Part shown: piece by piece, positions 17,186 through 24,746 of the stretch
How the letters are laid out: each line of letters starts with the position of its first letter
Position numbering within the stretch: position 1 is the first letter of the stretch
From: Blastocatellia bacterium
GTDB lineage: Bacteria > Acidobacteriota > Blastocatellia > UBA7656
Assembly (NCBI GenBank): GCA_035275065.1
Contig: DATENM010000063.1
Coordinates: forward strand, 79,689-143,688
DNA: 64,000 bases
Direction of reading: 5' to 3'
The notes under the pieces: generated by a model
Told to the model about the DNA's origin: nothing
What the model saw: only the letters and a program-made list of their open reading frames with translations
Databases searched by the model: none
Position numbers and translations under genes: made by a program

Positions 17186-17565
17186 GGTTTGTCCTTCCTT
17201 ATTGTGAAGGGGTGGGCGGCATGACTCACAATCCCTTGGACTACCTTGCCCCCCGCTTCGATCAACATTGTCTCCGCAACGAGGAGACCGGTCTCGTCCC
17301 GGTACAGGATGGTACAGCCGCCGACGGTCTCCAGCACCCCTTCCAGCGTGAACTTCAGATGAGGTCTGACCTCCGCGAGCGGTGCCCAATACTCGCGCAG
17401 CTGCTCGATGCCGCGGACCGTTCCCCGCGTGTGCGGAAGCCGGGCCGCCGCCCGCGGCGAAGTGAACACGACGTCCGCCGCGTAATGACTCAAAATCCTG
17501 TCGAGATCATGGCTGTTCCAAGCCGCGATCCATTCCTCAGCGAACTCCATCATCGGTTTCGTCAC
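17179..17565 (-). CDS. SnoaL/NTF2-like protein
   Basis: A 128-residue protein of the SnoaL-like/NTF2 cone fold: FAEEWIAAWNSHDLDRILSH near the N-terminus followed by YAADVVFTSP and RGTVRGIEQLREYW are characteristic. The start is GTG 17565-17563, preceded by GAGGTGA and overlapping the FAAL stop as GTGA; the upstream in-frame extension lies within the FAAL gene. Members act as small cyclases, isomerases, hydratases or ligand binders in polyketide and other pathways. Coupled translation with FAAL and the carrier protein suggests it works on, or shields, the acyl intermediate. Exact reaction unknown. Confidence 0.8.
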   Translation of the reverse strand: MTKPMMEFAEEWIAAWNSHDLDRILSHYAADVVFTSPRAAARLPHTRGTVRGIEQLREYWAPLAEVRPHLKFTLEGVLETVGGCTILYRDETGLLVAETMLIEAGGKVVQGIVSHAAHPFTIRKDKPC

Positions 17566-19352
17566 GGAACCATCACCTCGGTTGGCATGCAGGCTTGAAA
17601 TCGCGGGTGGCGCCACTCGGCCACAAGCTCCAGTGCTCCGCCCAGGAACTTCGCCTTGCACGTCAACCGCTGGATCTTCCCGCTGGAAGTCTTCGGCAGA
17701 GTTCTTCTCTTGATGAGGCCTAACGCCATCGGCATGACGTCGCACTCGTCAGCGACCGCCTGCCTCATCGCGGCGAACACCTCCGCGCGTTCCTGGTGGT
17801 CGACCGGCGACCTCTCGTCGACTTCGAAGACGACGGCGATCTCCTCAGTGCCATCGACCGGGATGCCGAATGCGGCGCCGCAGCCGCGTCGAAGCCGCGG
17901 ATGCGCGAGCTCGACCACGCGTTCGATGTCGTGCGGGTACAGATTCCGCCCCCGAACGATGATCATGTCCTTGATCCGCCCGGTCGGGTACAACACCCCG
18001 CCGGACATGAAACCGAGATCCCCGGTTCGCAGGTACCGCTCCGCCGAGCCTTCCAGTGTGAATCCGAACTGTTCGTCTCCACCGCCCTTCCAGTACCCGC
18101 CCGCGACACTCGGGCCGGCCAGCCAGATCTCGCCAACCACACCGGGTCGCGTCCGCGTGTGGGTCACCGGGTTGACGATTGCCACCTGCTGGGCGTCGAC
18201 CGGTTCGCCGCACCCCACGATCACGGTGGAGCGCGCGCTTTCCGCCGACGCCCCCTGCTCCGCCGGTCCTGCCGGAACGATTCGACCAGCCTCCAGATCG
18301 CCGGCCATCACGCGCATAGCGATTGGGAGCTCGTCCTTTGCGGAGTTCCGGCGCCGCATCGTTACCAGCAGCGTCGCTTCGGCGAGTCCGTACGCTGGGA
18401 CGAACGCGCCCGGATTGAACCCGGATTCACGGAACATCGCGGCGAAACTGGCAAGCGTCGACCAGCGGACCGGCTCACCAGAGTTGATCGCGAGCACCCA
18501 GGAACTGAGGTCAAGGGACCGGCGCTGCTTCTCTGTGACTTTGCGCATGCACAACTCGTAACCGAAGTTGGGGCTCCCGCTGAACGTCGCCGGCTGCTCC
18601 GAGATCAGCTTGAGCCAGCGATACGGGTTCGTCGTGAAGGCCTCGGGTGCCATGAGCACCGACGTGATGCCGATCTCCAACGGCAGCAGGATTCCGCCAA
18701 CGAGGCCGCCGTCGTGAAACATCGGCATCCAATTCACGAAGACCCACGAGTCATCGGCATCGGGAATGCTGCGGTGCACCCGCTGCACCTGCGCGAGCGC
18801 TTCCGAGTGCCGCACCATCACGCCTTTCGGCAGGCTGGTCGAGCCTGAGGTGTATTGGATGATGGCCAGGTCGGCAGCGGTCGGGCGAGCCGGCGGCGAC
18901 AGCGAGCCCGATAAAGCGATCTCGTTGGTCGCCAACCAGCCGTGCCGCGGCGCCCACAATGACGCGATCAGATCTATCAACGGCCGAGTCGAGAGTCCGA
19001 CCGTGGCCTGCGCGTCTTCCGTGATCGCCTTCAACCGCAGTATCGCACGCTCCGGCCGGCCAAGCGGAGGCATCGCCGGCACCGCCGCAACGCCGGCGAT
19101 GAGGCAGCCGAAGAACGCGACGACGAAGTCGAGCCCCGTCGGATAGACGAGGACGGCCTGGCGAGGCGGTGGATCGAGTCTGAGCAACCGACCTGCGACG
19201 GCGCGCGCATGTTCGAGTACTTGCGCGTAGCTCAGCTCGCCATCGTCCTGCTCGCCGTGCGGGCCGAGCATTCCGTCGGCCGAGAACCGGTAGGCGACCT
19301 GATCCGGCCGGGTCGTGGCACGGTATTCCAGCAGATCGACAATCGTTTTCAT
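17562..19352 (-). CDS. Fatty-acyl-AMP ligase (FAAL)
   Basis: A 596-residue acyl-adenylating enzyme of the FAAL type. Seen in order: LAIIQYTSGSTSLPKGVMV (phosphate loop, near 163-180), NWMPMFHDGGLVGGILLP (near 205), PAYGLAEATLLVT (near 325) and YLRTGDLGFMSGGVLYPTGR (near 440). PKTSSGKIQR supplies the C-terminal Lys. The FHDGG and YGLAEATL patterns separate FAALs from CoA ligases. The ATG at 19352 overlaps the radical SAM stop (ATGA) and is preferred over an upstream in-frame ATG inside that gene. It would convert a fatty acid to acyl-AMP and transfer it to the carrier protein two genes downstream, providing the starter acyl chain of a lipidated product. Confidence 0.92.
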   Translation of the reverse strand: MKTIVDLLEYRATTRPDQVAYRFSADGMLGPHGEQDDGELSYAQVLEHARAVAGRLLRLDPPPRQAVLVYPTGLDFVVAFFGCLIAGVAAVPAMPPLGRPERAILRLKAITEDAQATVGLSTRPLIDLIASLWAPRHGWLATNEIALSGSLSPPARPTAADLAIIQYTSGSTSLPKGVMVRHSEALAQVQRVHRSIPDADDSWVFVNWMPMFHDGGLVGGILLPLEIGITSVLMAPEAFTTNPYRWLKLISEQPATFSGSPNFGYELCMRKVTEKQRRSLDLSSWVLAINSGEPVRWSTLASFAAMFRESGFNPGAFVPAYGLAEATLLVTMRRRNSAKDELPIAMRVMAGDLEAGRIVPAGPAEQGASAESARSTVIVGCGEPVDAQQVAIVNPVTHTRTRPGVVGEIWLAGPSVAGGYWKGGGDEQFGFTLEGSAERYLRTGDLGFMSGGVLYPTGRIKDMIIVRGRNLYPHDIERVVELAHPRLRRGCGAAFGIPVDGTEEIAVVFEVDERSPVDHQERAEVFAAMRQAVADECDVMPMALGLIKRRTLPKTSSGKIQRLTCKAKFLGGALELVAEWRHPRFQACMPTEVMVP

Positions 19353-20458
19353 GGAGCCGATCCGGCAGCGGCAAGGTCTCCGCGCAGGCGAGCCGGGTGA
19401 AATGGTGACCAGTAGAGCTGCCGCCAGTAGCTCTCGGCGATCTCGACCCACAAGCGCAGGTGCTCCGGCGAGTCAAAAAACTTCCGCGCACTCACGAGCA
19501 GCCAACTAAGCACCGCCTGACTGTCACGACACCCAGCGCATTGGCCTGAGGTGCAGCAGAACTCGACGGTCTGGAGATCGGCCGCCCAAGCGTTGAAGCC
19601 GGGTAGCGTCGGGTTCCCGTTGCGGCGCCGAATGGCGTGCCCGGGATGAGCGATGCTGATGCTCGGGCAGACGTCGTATGAGAACGAGTCCCAGTGGGAC
19701 TTCCCGGTGATCATGGTCGAGATGTAGTACGGGTGGCTGGTAACCGTGTCCGGATACAGCTCGCGCACGCGGAGCGCCTCGTCGAGCAGGGCGTGCCCTC
19801 GGTCCAGCCTGATCGGATCGTGCGTGCCATACGCGCTGTAGAAGTTGAAGGTCACGAGGTTGCCGTTATCCGCGATTCTTGCCACGGTCGGCTCGATATG
19901 TTTGATGCCTGATTCCGTCAAGGCGAAGATGAAGATCGTCCTCGGGTCGCCACGGTAATTTCCGAGCGCCTGCTCAAAGAGTCCGGAGAAGGACTTGCCA
20001 TTCGGGCGGATGCCGCGAAGCTCGTCGTCCAGCGATCCGCCGCCGAACAGCGTCACGGCAACGGTTACATTCTCGAAGCCCTCGCGAGGAAGGGGGCGCA
20101 GGCCGTTGGTGGAAATATTGACGTACGTCATCTCCTCGACATACACCGACACCCGGTTGGGGACCAGCGTCGGCTCGCCGCCGATCAGGAGGGCGCTGTT
20201 GACCCCTCGTTCCCGCTCGCGTTGGACAAAGCTGCGTAAAGCCGCCAGGTCCCCGACCTCAGAGGTCGCCTTGTCGAAGTCGTTTACGAAGAACCAGCAG
20301 CCTTTGCAGCGCAGGTTGCAGGCGTTGGTGAGGTGGTACTCTGACGCCTGCACCGTATGGCTGAAGCTTCGCACGCGCTCGAAGCGGAGTGCCAGGTCAG
20401 GGTCCGCCTTCAACCACTCGCGCAAGCGAGGCTGCCGGGCGCCGTCAGTGGTTCCCAT
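19349..20458 (-). CDS. Radical SAM enzyme
   Basis: A 369-residue radical SAM protein. The [4Fe-4S]-binding CNLRCKGC (C47, C51, C54) and the SAM-binding GGEPT near residue 98 are present in normal order. A C-terminal Cys group (FCCTSGQCAGC, near 295-305) could bind a further cluster or metal. It resembles SPASM/twitch-type radical SAM enzymes in layout but lacks the full seven-Cys SPASM pattern. It overlaps FAAL by 4 bases and the ferritin-like gene by 14 bases, so it is a fixed part of this pathway. The substrate is likely an acyl or amino-acyl intermediate; no RiPP precursor is recognisable nearby. Confidence 0.88.
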   Translation of the reverse strand: MGTTDGARQPRLREWLKADPDLALRFERVRSFSHTVQASEYHLTNACNLRCKGCWFFVNDFDKATSEVGDLAALRSFVQRERERGVNSALLIGGEPTLVPNRVSVYVEEMTYVNISTNGLRPLPREGFENVTVAVTLFGGGSLDDELRGIRPNGKSFSGLFEQALGNYRGDPRTIFIFALTESGIKHIEPTVARIADNGNLVTFNFYSAYGTHDPIRLDRGHALLDEALRVRELYPDTVTSHPYYISTMITGKSHWDSFSYDVCPSISIAHPGHAIRRRNGNPTLPGFNAWAADLQTVEFCCTSGQCAGCRDSQAVLSWLLVSARKFFDSPEHLRLWVEIAESYWRQLYWSPFHPARLRGDLAAAGSAP

Positions 20459-21191
20459 TCGACCTCTCTCTCCGGCTCGAAGATGGAACCGTCAGGCCCA
20501 TGGCAGCGAGCTTCGGCACGATCCTCTCTACGTACTTGTTTCTCGCCTCCCGGTTCGTCCGCTGCCGCAATCCCCAGTGGACGTAATCCTCTGACCGGGA
20601 CGAGTCGGACTTGCCAAAGAGACTCAAGACCAGGGGCCACAGCGCATCAATCGCCGCCTGAACCTCCACGCGGCCTTCTTCGGACTGAACGAACGCGCGG
20701 ACGATGCGCTTACCGTGGGCGATGTGAATAAGCTCGTCGCGGATAATCGTTTCGAACGAGCTCGCCCAAGGCACGTAGCTGCTTTGCGCCATTTCCTTGA
20801 TGTGGTCGAGCACCGCGTCCTCTCCGAGAAACGAGAACACGCCGCGCTGAGCCCAACTGGTGATGCGATGAATTGCCGGGCTCGCGTACAGGCTGCGGTC
20901 CTCCAGGCGTTGGGCGACCATGTACTCAGTGTCGACGCCGAGCTCGCGGAGGACGGCCGCCCCGATCAAGTAGTGGTCGTATTCCTCGGCAGCCCGCTCG
21001 CAGCAGATCTTTCGCTCGAACACGTTGGGTGCCAGCGGCAGGAATACCTGAAGGTAGTCGTCGGCGCCAGACAGCTCGCCCTCGGTGTGGGCAAGCATCT
21101 GGTGATGGAGTAACTCTTGATACACAGTTGGCATCTTTGCCAGATCCGCTGGCGACTCGACGCGTATCGCGGAGCTTGTGATAGAGGGCAC
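20445..21191 (-). CDS. Ferritin-like di-iron protein, PaaA-like
   Basis: A 248-residue helical protein resembling the catalytic subunit (PaaA) of phenylacetyl-CoA epoxidase and other ferritin-like monooxygenases. Di-iron ligand patterns: CCERAAEEYDHYLIG (E70..H73) and IRDELIHIAHGKRI (E..H), with an earlier acidic helix around LAHTEGEL. Length is slightly below PaaA. The other Paa subunits (B, C, D, E) are absent, so it must use a different electron donor and is unlikely to do phenylacetate catabolism. It lies between a radical SAM enzyme (14-base overlap) and a second ferritin-like enzyme (40-base gap) in the FAAL operon. Oxidation of an acyl chain is inferred. Confidence 0.75.
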   Translation of the reverse strand: MPSITSSAIRVESPADLAKMPTVYQELLHHQMLAHTEGELSGADDYLQVFLPLAPNVFERKICCERAAEEYDHYLIGAAVLRELGVDTEYMVAQRLEDRSLYASPAIHRITSWAQRGVFSFLGEDAVLDHIKEMAQSSYVPWASSFETIIRDELIHIAHGKRIVRAFVQSEEGRVEVQAAIDALWPLVLSLFGKSDSSRSEDYVHWGLRQRTNREARNKYVERIVPKLAAMGLTVPSSSRRERSNGNH

Positions 21192-21231
21192 GTTGACTCC
21201 TCTCTCGAGACCTGTGTCTCGACGGAAACCG

Positions 21232-22359
21232 CTAGACCGCGCTCAAACCGACTCCCTTATCCGAAAAGGAAACGGGGACACCATCTAAACCAAGCTCTGG
21301 TATCGCGGGGAACGGGACACCGTACTCCTGGCTCACCGCGCGGATGTCGACCATCGAGTCACGCATGACGCCGAAACGCTGCTCCGCGTCAAGAGACCCC
21401 AGACCGGCGGCCCTCGCGATCCCGGACAGCGACGCGTCCAATTCCCAATAGCCCGCGGGGAACTTCCATGGCCGCACGATTCCCTGGTGCCATCCGGGGA
21501 TCATGGAGGTGAACTCGAAGCCTGCGCGGATTTGCCGAGTGCCGGCCGCGGCGAGTTTCGGGTCCTCCCACAGCGGCCCGAGAGATTTGAACAGGAGCCG
21601 CATGAATGCGAGGTGCCGCGCCTCATCGTGCGCCACCAGCCGAAATGCGTCGCGTACCAGCGTATTGCTCGAGTTTTCGGCCCGTTTGTGGAAGACGGCA
21701 ACTCCGACCCGCTCTCCCAAAAGGAAGGAAAATGTGGCCACCGGCAGCGGCTCTTGCCGGAATGCGACGTCGTAGCCGTCGTACAGTTGCCCCAGGTTCC
21801 ACTCCAGCCAGCCGAGGGCTCGACGCGCTGCCTTCGCCAAGGGCGACAGCGTGGTCGGGTCCTCCGTCATGAGCGGGAAGGCCCGCTGGGAGAGCCTGGT
21901 GAACAGCTCCTCGTGTCGCCCCTCATCAGCGATGAGGGAGGTCAGCATGAACTTGGTCGCGAGCCCGCTCTCATGACGCTCGCTCACGCGCAGCAACATG
22001 CGGGCGAACAATGCCGGTCCGAGGTTTTCAAGGATGCGCCAACGGCCCATCTCGTAGCCGAGCGCGATCCGCTCGTCAGGGGAATAGTCCGCCATGTCGT
22101 AGCTCGCCCACGGCAGATCCTCAATGTGCCATTGATCGGTTTTGGCCCGCTGGAAGACCCTGTTAATGCTCTCGACATCGACCTGCCAGTCGACGGGGAA
22201 GAGATTCACCCGTTGGGACGGTGGGGCCGCGAAGCCTTCCAGCGTATCGATCTCCGCATTGATGTTTACTGACAAGGAGGCCCCCGATCTGACGCGATTC
22301 GTCCGATGTATAGATAGAGACACGCCTGTTTCGTCGCCCCCGTCGGATCGCGACGCCAT
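21232..22359 (-). CDS. Ferritin-like / R2-like di-iron oxidase
   Basis: A 375-residue helical protein with two ferritin-type ExxH motifs, SLIADEGRHEELF (near 145) and LVAHDEARHLAFMRLL (near 235). It therefore belongs to the ribonucleotide reductase R2 / acyl-desaturase / PaaA superfamily. The first ~60 residues are not conserved in appearance; the ATG at 22359 (next to an in-frame GTG) is taken as start but a shorter form is possible, as no clear ribosome binding site is seen. It is 45 bases downstream of the small helical protein and 40 bases upstream of the PaaA-like gene. With that neighbour it could form a two-component oxygenase or desaturase acting on the FAAL-loaded chain. Confidence 0.75.
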   Translation of the reverse strand: MASRSDGGDETGVSLSIHRTNRVRSGASLSVNINAEIDTLEGFAAPPSQRVNLFPVDWQVDVESINRVFQRAKTDQWHIEDLPWASYDMADYSPDERIALGYEMGRWRILENLGPALFARMLLRVSERHESGLATKFMLTSLIADEGRHEELFTRLSQRAFPLMTEDPTTLSPLAKAARRALGWLEWNLGQLYDGYDVAFRQEPLPVATFSFLLGERVGVAVFHKRAENSSNTLVRDAFRLVAHDEARHLAFMRLLFKSLGPLWEDPKLAAAGTRQIRAGFEFTSMIPGWHQGIVRPWKFPAGYWELDASLSGIARAAGLGSLDAEQRFGVMRDSMVDIRAVSQEYGVPFPAIPELGLDGVPVSFSDKGVGLSAV

Positions 22360-22404
22360 CACGCGAGGGGATTCAGAACAGGATGTCGGCTTCTTGGTGC
22401 CTAC

Positions 22405-22716
22405 CTATTTGCCGGAGTCGAAAGCCCCGGTAGTCTCCGCCACCGCAGCTTCGGCGACCCTCAAGGAGGCTTGCAGCGCCTTCAGTGAGGCGGAGACGGC
22501 ATTGAGGGACGCCGAGACCGCTGACCGCGCTTCGCCGGTCACCCCCTTGCTTGCGGCACGAAGAGACGAGTTCACTTCACGCAACCGTTCCATGCGCTCA
22601 CTGCTGAGCGTCAGCACCTGTCGCATCGAGGCGGCCATCTTGCCGCCCGCGTGCACGAGCTCCTTCAGTTGTTCTTCGCTTAGATCCCTCGTGAATTTGT
22701 CCTCTTGTTTAGGCAT
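22405..22716 (-). CDS. Small helical protein of unknown function
   Basis: A 103-residue protein that opens the FAAL/radical SAM operon. It is preceded by a strong GAGAGGAGGG at good spacing. The sequence is almost wholly predicted helix: LSEEQLKELVHAGGKMAASM, then a heptad-like Ala/Ser/Leu-rich stretch (SAVSASLNAVSASLKALQAS) that looks like a coiled coil or amphipathic surface helix. No Cys, no signal peptide and no membrane segment. It resembles phasin-like or scaffold proteins in composition, but no family is recognised. Its place as first gene and strong translation signal suggest high expression relative to the enzymes. Confidence 0.7.
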   Translation of the reverse strand: MPKQEDKFTRDLSEEQLKELVHAGGKMAASMRQVLTLSSERMERLREVNSSLRAASKGVTGEARSAVSASLNAVSASLKALQASLRVAEAAVAETTGAFDSGK

Positions 22717-22743
22717 GATGCCCTCCTCTCGTTGGCTGGCGCC

Positions 22744-22772
22744 ATAATGCCAGACTTATTGATCGAAGTCAA
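22744..22772 (-). promoter_or_regulatory. Probable sigma-70 promoter of the FAAL/radical SAM operon
   Basis: On the minus strand, TTGACT (22772-22767) and CATTAT (22749-22744) are separated by 17 bases. The expected transcript start is about 20 bases before the start codon at 22716. The -35 fits well and the -10 only moderately. Confidence 0.4.
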
Positions 22773-22847
22773 TTACTTTTGCCGTCTGCGGTAATCAGTC
22801 AGTTACGTGATTGGGATTACCAGGGGCCGTAATAAGATGTTAGTGAT

Positions 22848-23054
22848 ATGAACAACACCCCCTCTTTACTAACCCCTGCACTGCAAGCCTACTTGATCGC
22901 GCTGATTTATCGCAACACGCGTACCAATTGTTTGTCATTAGCCGCCCTTTGCTCTTGGGTATGGCACTATGTGGCGCGCAAGCAAGGACACGGTTTGCTG
23001 GTGGCGCTGGAGCGGGTGTTGCGCGGCAAGCCGCTGCCCTTCGCCTCCTCCTGA
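22848..23054 (+). pseudogene. Transposase N-terminal remnant
   Basis: A 68-codon plus-strand frame whose first ~40 residues (LLTPALQAYLIALIYRNTRT, then NCLSLAALCSWVWH) look like the start of an IS4/IS701-type transposase. The remaining ~28 residues do not continue the family pattern, so an internal deletion is likely. It stands at the boundary between the biosynthetic locus and the accessory region, the expected place for an insertion-sequence scar. No terminal inverted repeats were found. Confidence 0.4.
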
Positions 23055-23058
23055 ATAG

Positions 23059-23373
23059 TTACAAAATCCGTGTTATACTGGCTCCCATAAGGAAGAGCAA
23101 ATCATGGTTTAATGCTTGCGCAGTATACCGGTCCCATAACCGAGCTGCGTCATAGTCTTCCTCGATCATATGCGCCAGAGCAAGCGCATCCGTTTTACTC
23201 GTCATTCGGATTCGCTTAAGTGTTTCGACCCTGTGGCGAAGGTAATAGTCTTCATCAAGCTCTTGGCTTTCATCCGCCAAGTGTCTGACATAGGGCACAG
23301 TCGTAAGAATTTGAGCGACTTCCTCCTACAGAAACTGGTCGACACATTTTTCAAGCTCTTCACGATTCAGCAT
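23059..23373 (-). pseudogene. Small gene interrupted by an in-frame TAG
   Basis: A 105-codon frame beginning at ATG 23373 behind a strong GGAGG. After MLNREELEKCVDQFL a TAG at 23328-23326 interrupts. The frame then stays open for 88 more codons of protein-like, acidic helical sequence (EEVAQILTTVPYVRHLADES, then DEDYYLRHRVETLKRI) to a stop at 23059. The second part could start at an in-frame GTG (23298), but the strong ribosome binding site belongs to the first ATG. The simplest reading is one small gene broken by a nonsense mutation. No family is recognised. Confidence 0.5.
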
Positions 23374-23404
23374 GATTTCCTCCGTACATTCTATATGCTG
23401 TGCT

Positions 23405-24559
23405 TTACAACCCAGCCAAGAATGCAAGTAAAGCGTCACGCTCCTCTGGTAAGAGCAGACGGAAGCGCTGCCTTGCTGCCGACGCCTCGCCACCATGAGC
23501 GAGGATCGCCTCGGCAATGGTGCGAGCACGTCCGTCGTGGAGCAGCCGCGGACGCGTGCCTAAGCCCCAAAGCGGGGTGGTCCGCCAGTCACGTCCACCC
23601 GCGCGGTTCTGGACTACCTTGTCGTCGAGTTCAGGGCCGAGGTCATGCAGCAGGAGGTCGGAAAAGAGAGAGATGCGGCGGTTCCCCAGTGACAAGCTCT
23701 GCGTATGACAGGCAGCGCAGCCTATCGTGCTGAATAGCGCCGACCCCTGCGGCGACGTAGCTCGCGCGGCGGGCGGCGGCAGCGCTGCGACGAAGGATGT
23801 GACCGCATCCACCATACTCCCATCATCTTCGATGCCAGTACCCTCACCGGGGCAGCGGTGCCGGCTCGGTTGACCGACGGAGGTAATGTCGACCGGAGCC
23901 AGCGGACTCGTAATCCCGAGTTCGTTGCGAAAAGCGTTGGCAACCGTCTGCCTGAGCGTGACGGTATCGGCCTTCCAGCCGAAGCGCCCGATCCGCTCCC
24001 GTCCGTCGGCAGTCTTTATCCAGTGGGGATGTCCGTGAACGCCGTTACCGCGCGGTATTGCCCCCGCAGCAATCTCCTTATCCGGGATCGCGTCAATGAG
24101 TCCAGCGCCGTGGAGGTCGGGGGCATTGCGCACGGAGGTCAGGTTGGCACCTGCCGGAATCCCCGGTGCGAGACCACAAGGGGTGCCCTCTTCGGCCACT
24201 GAGTGGACGCGAGCTATCGGCCCACCGCGACCGATCATCGGGTCGAAGCCTGCTGGCGTCTGTCGGCCGACCCGTATAGCAATGCCGAGACCGTCCGGCC
24301 CCATACCGCCTGGGGTCGGTCCGGCGTGACAGCCGATGCATGAGGTTTGATTGAAGAGCGGACCCAGCCCTTGCCGGGGTGTGAACTTGGTAGTAAACAG
24401 AGCAGCACCGCGAGCCGTTAGGTTGACCTGACCGTTCGAAGGAGTGCGGTCGCCGAGGGTCTGTGAAACAATCGTAGGTGCAGCGGACACGGCTAGCACG
24501 ATGAGCGTGACGACCAACATGGTTCGCGGTCGTTGATCCTGCGCCATGTGCATCGCCAT
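23405..24559 (-). CDS. Di-heme oxidoreductase (putative peroxidase-like, DHOR family)
   Basis: A 384-residue exported cytochrome c-type protein. A signal peptide (MLVVTLIVLAVSAAPTI, residues ~14-30) leads into a domain with two haem-binding motifs, CIGCH at 74-78 and CAACH near residue 280. The spacing and the motifs GPLFNQTSCIGCH and TPLWGLGTRPRLLHDGR are typical of the di-haem oxidoredictase family related to MauG-type peroxidases. It acts in the periplasm in electron transfer or peroxide-dependent oxidation. No imelysin or other usual partner gene is adjacent; the next gene upstream is a secreted beta-propeller-like protein on the same strand, from which it is separated by repeats. Confidence 0.88.
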   Translation of the reverse strand: MAMHMAQDQRPRTMLVVTLIVLAVSAAPTIVSQTLGDRTPSNGQVNLTARGAALFTTKFTPRQGLGPLFNQTSCIGCHAGPTPGGMGPDGLGIAIRVGRQTPAGFDPMIGRGGPIARVHSVAEEGTPCGLAPGIPAGANLTSVRNAPDLHGAGLIDAIPDKEIAAGAIPRGNGVHGHPHWIKTADGRERIGRFGWKADTVTLRQTVANAFRNELGITSPLAPVDITSVGQPSRHRCPGEGTGIEDDGSMVDAVTSFVAALPPPAARATSPQGSALFSTIGCAACHTQSLSLGNRRISLFSDLLLHDLGPELDDKVVQNRAGGRDWRTTPLWGLGTRPRLLHDGRARTIAEAILAHGGEASAARQRFRLLLPEERDALLAFLAGL

Positions 24560-24568
24560 ACCTCACTC

Positions 24569-24679
24569 GCTCTAAACCGGAATGCGGAGGCTTGGTACAC
24601 TCGACATTGAGAATCTGCCCTGTTTATCAGCCTTCTCGCATCATTGAGTGTACCAACTTCGTGATTTCTGGTTTAGAGC
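24569..24679. repeat. MITE-like inverted repeat
   Basis: A 111-base element whose ends form interrupted inverted repeats. GCTCTAAACC (24569-24578) pairs with GGTTTAGAGC (24670-24679). After a non-matching 13-base gap on each side, TTGGTACACTC (24592-24602) pairs with GAGTGTACCAA (24646-24656). There is no coding capacity. The symmetrical two-block arms suggest a small non-autonomous element or a structured RNA. Confidence 0.55.
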
Positions 24680-24694
24680 AGTTTTCAAATGGAT

Positions 24695-24721
24695 GTAGCG
24701 CAATCTAACAGATTGCGCTAC
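24695..24721. repeat. Perfect 12-base hairpin (REP-like palindrome or terminator)
   Basis: GTAGCGCAATCT, a 3-base loop, then AGATTGCGCTAC: a perfect stem with no poly-T tract. It could terminate the secreted-protein transcript arriving from the right, or be a REP-type palindrome. It lies 16 bases from the MITE-like element. Confidence 0.55.
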
Positions 24722-24746
24722 AAGGCAAACGCAATTGAAATCCGAT

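Noticed and set aside
17656..18848. Two long plus-strand frames (301 and 350 codons)
   Set aside because: They lie fully antisense to the FAAL gene, which has all its family motifs; GC-rich codon bias keeps the opposite frames open.
20445..21191. Phenylacetate-degradation operon
   Set aside because: Only a PaaA-like gene exists; paaB, C, D, E and the catabolic genes are absent and the context is biosynthetic.
23326..23328. TAG read as pyrrolysine
   Set aside because: No pyrrolysine genes or stem-loop are visible and other genes here end in TAG normally; a nonsense mutation is simpler.
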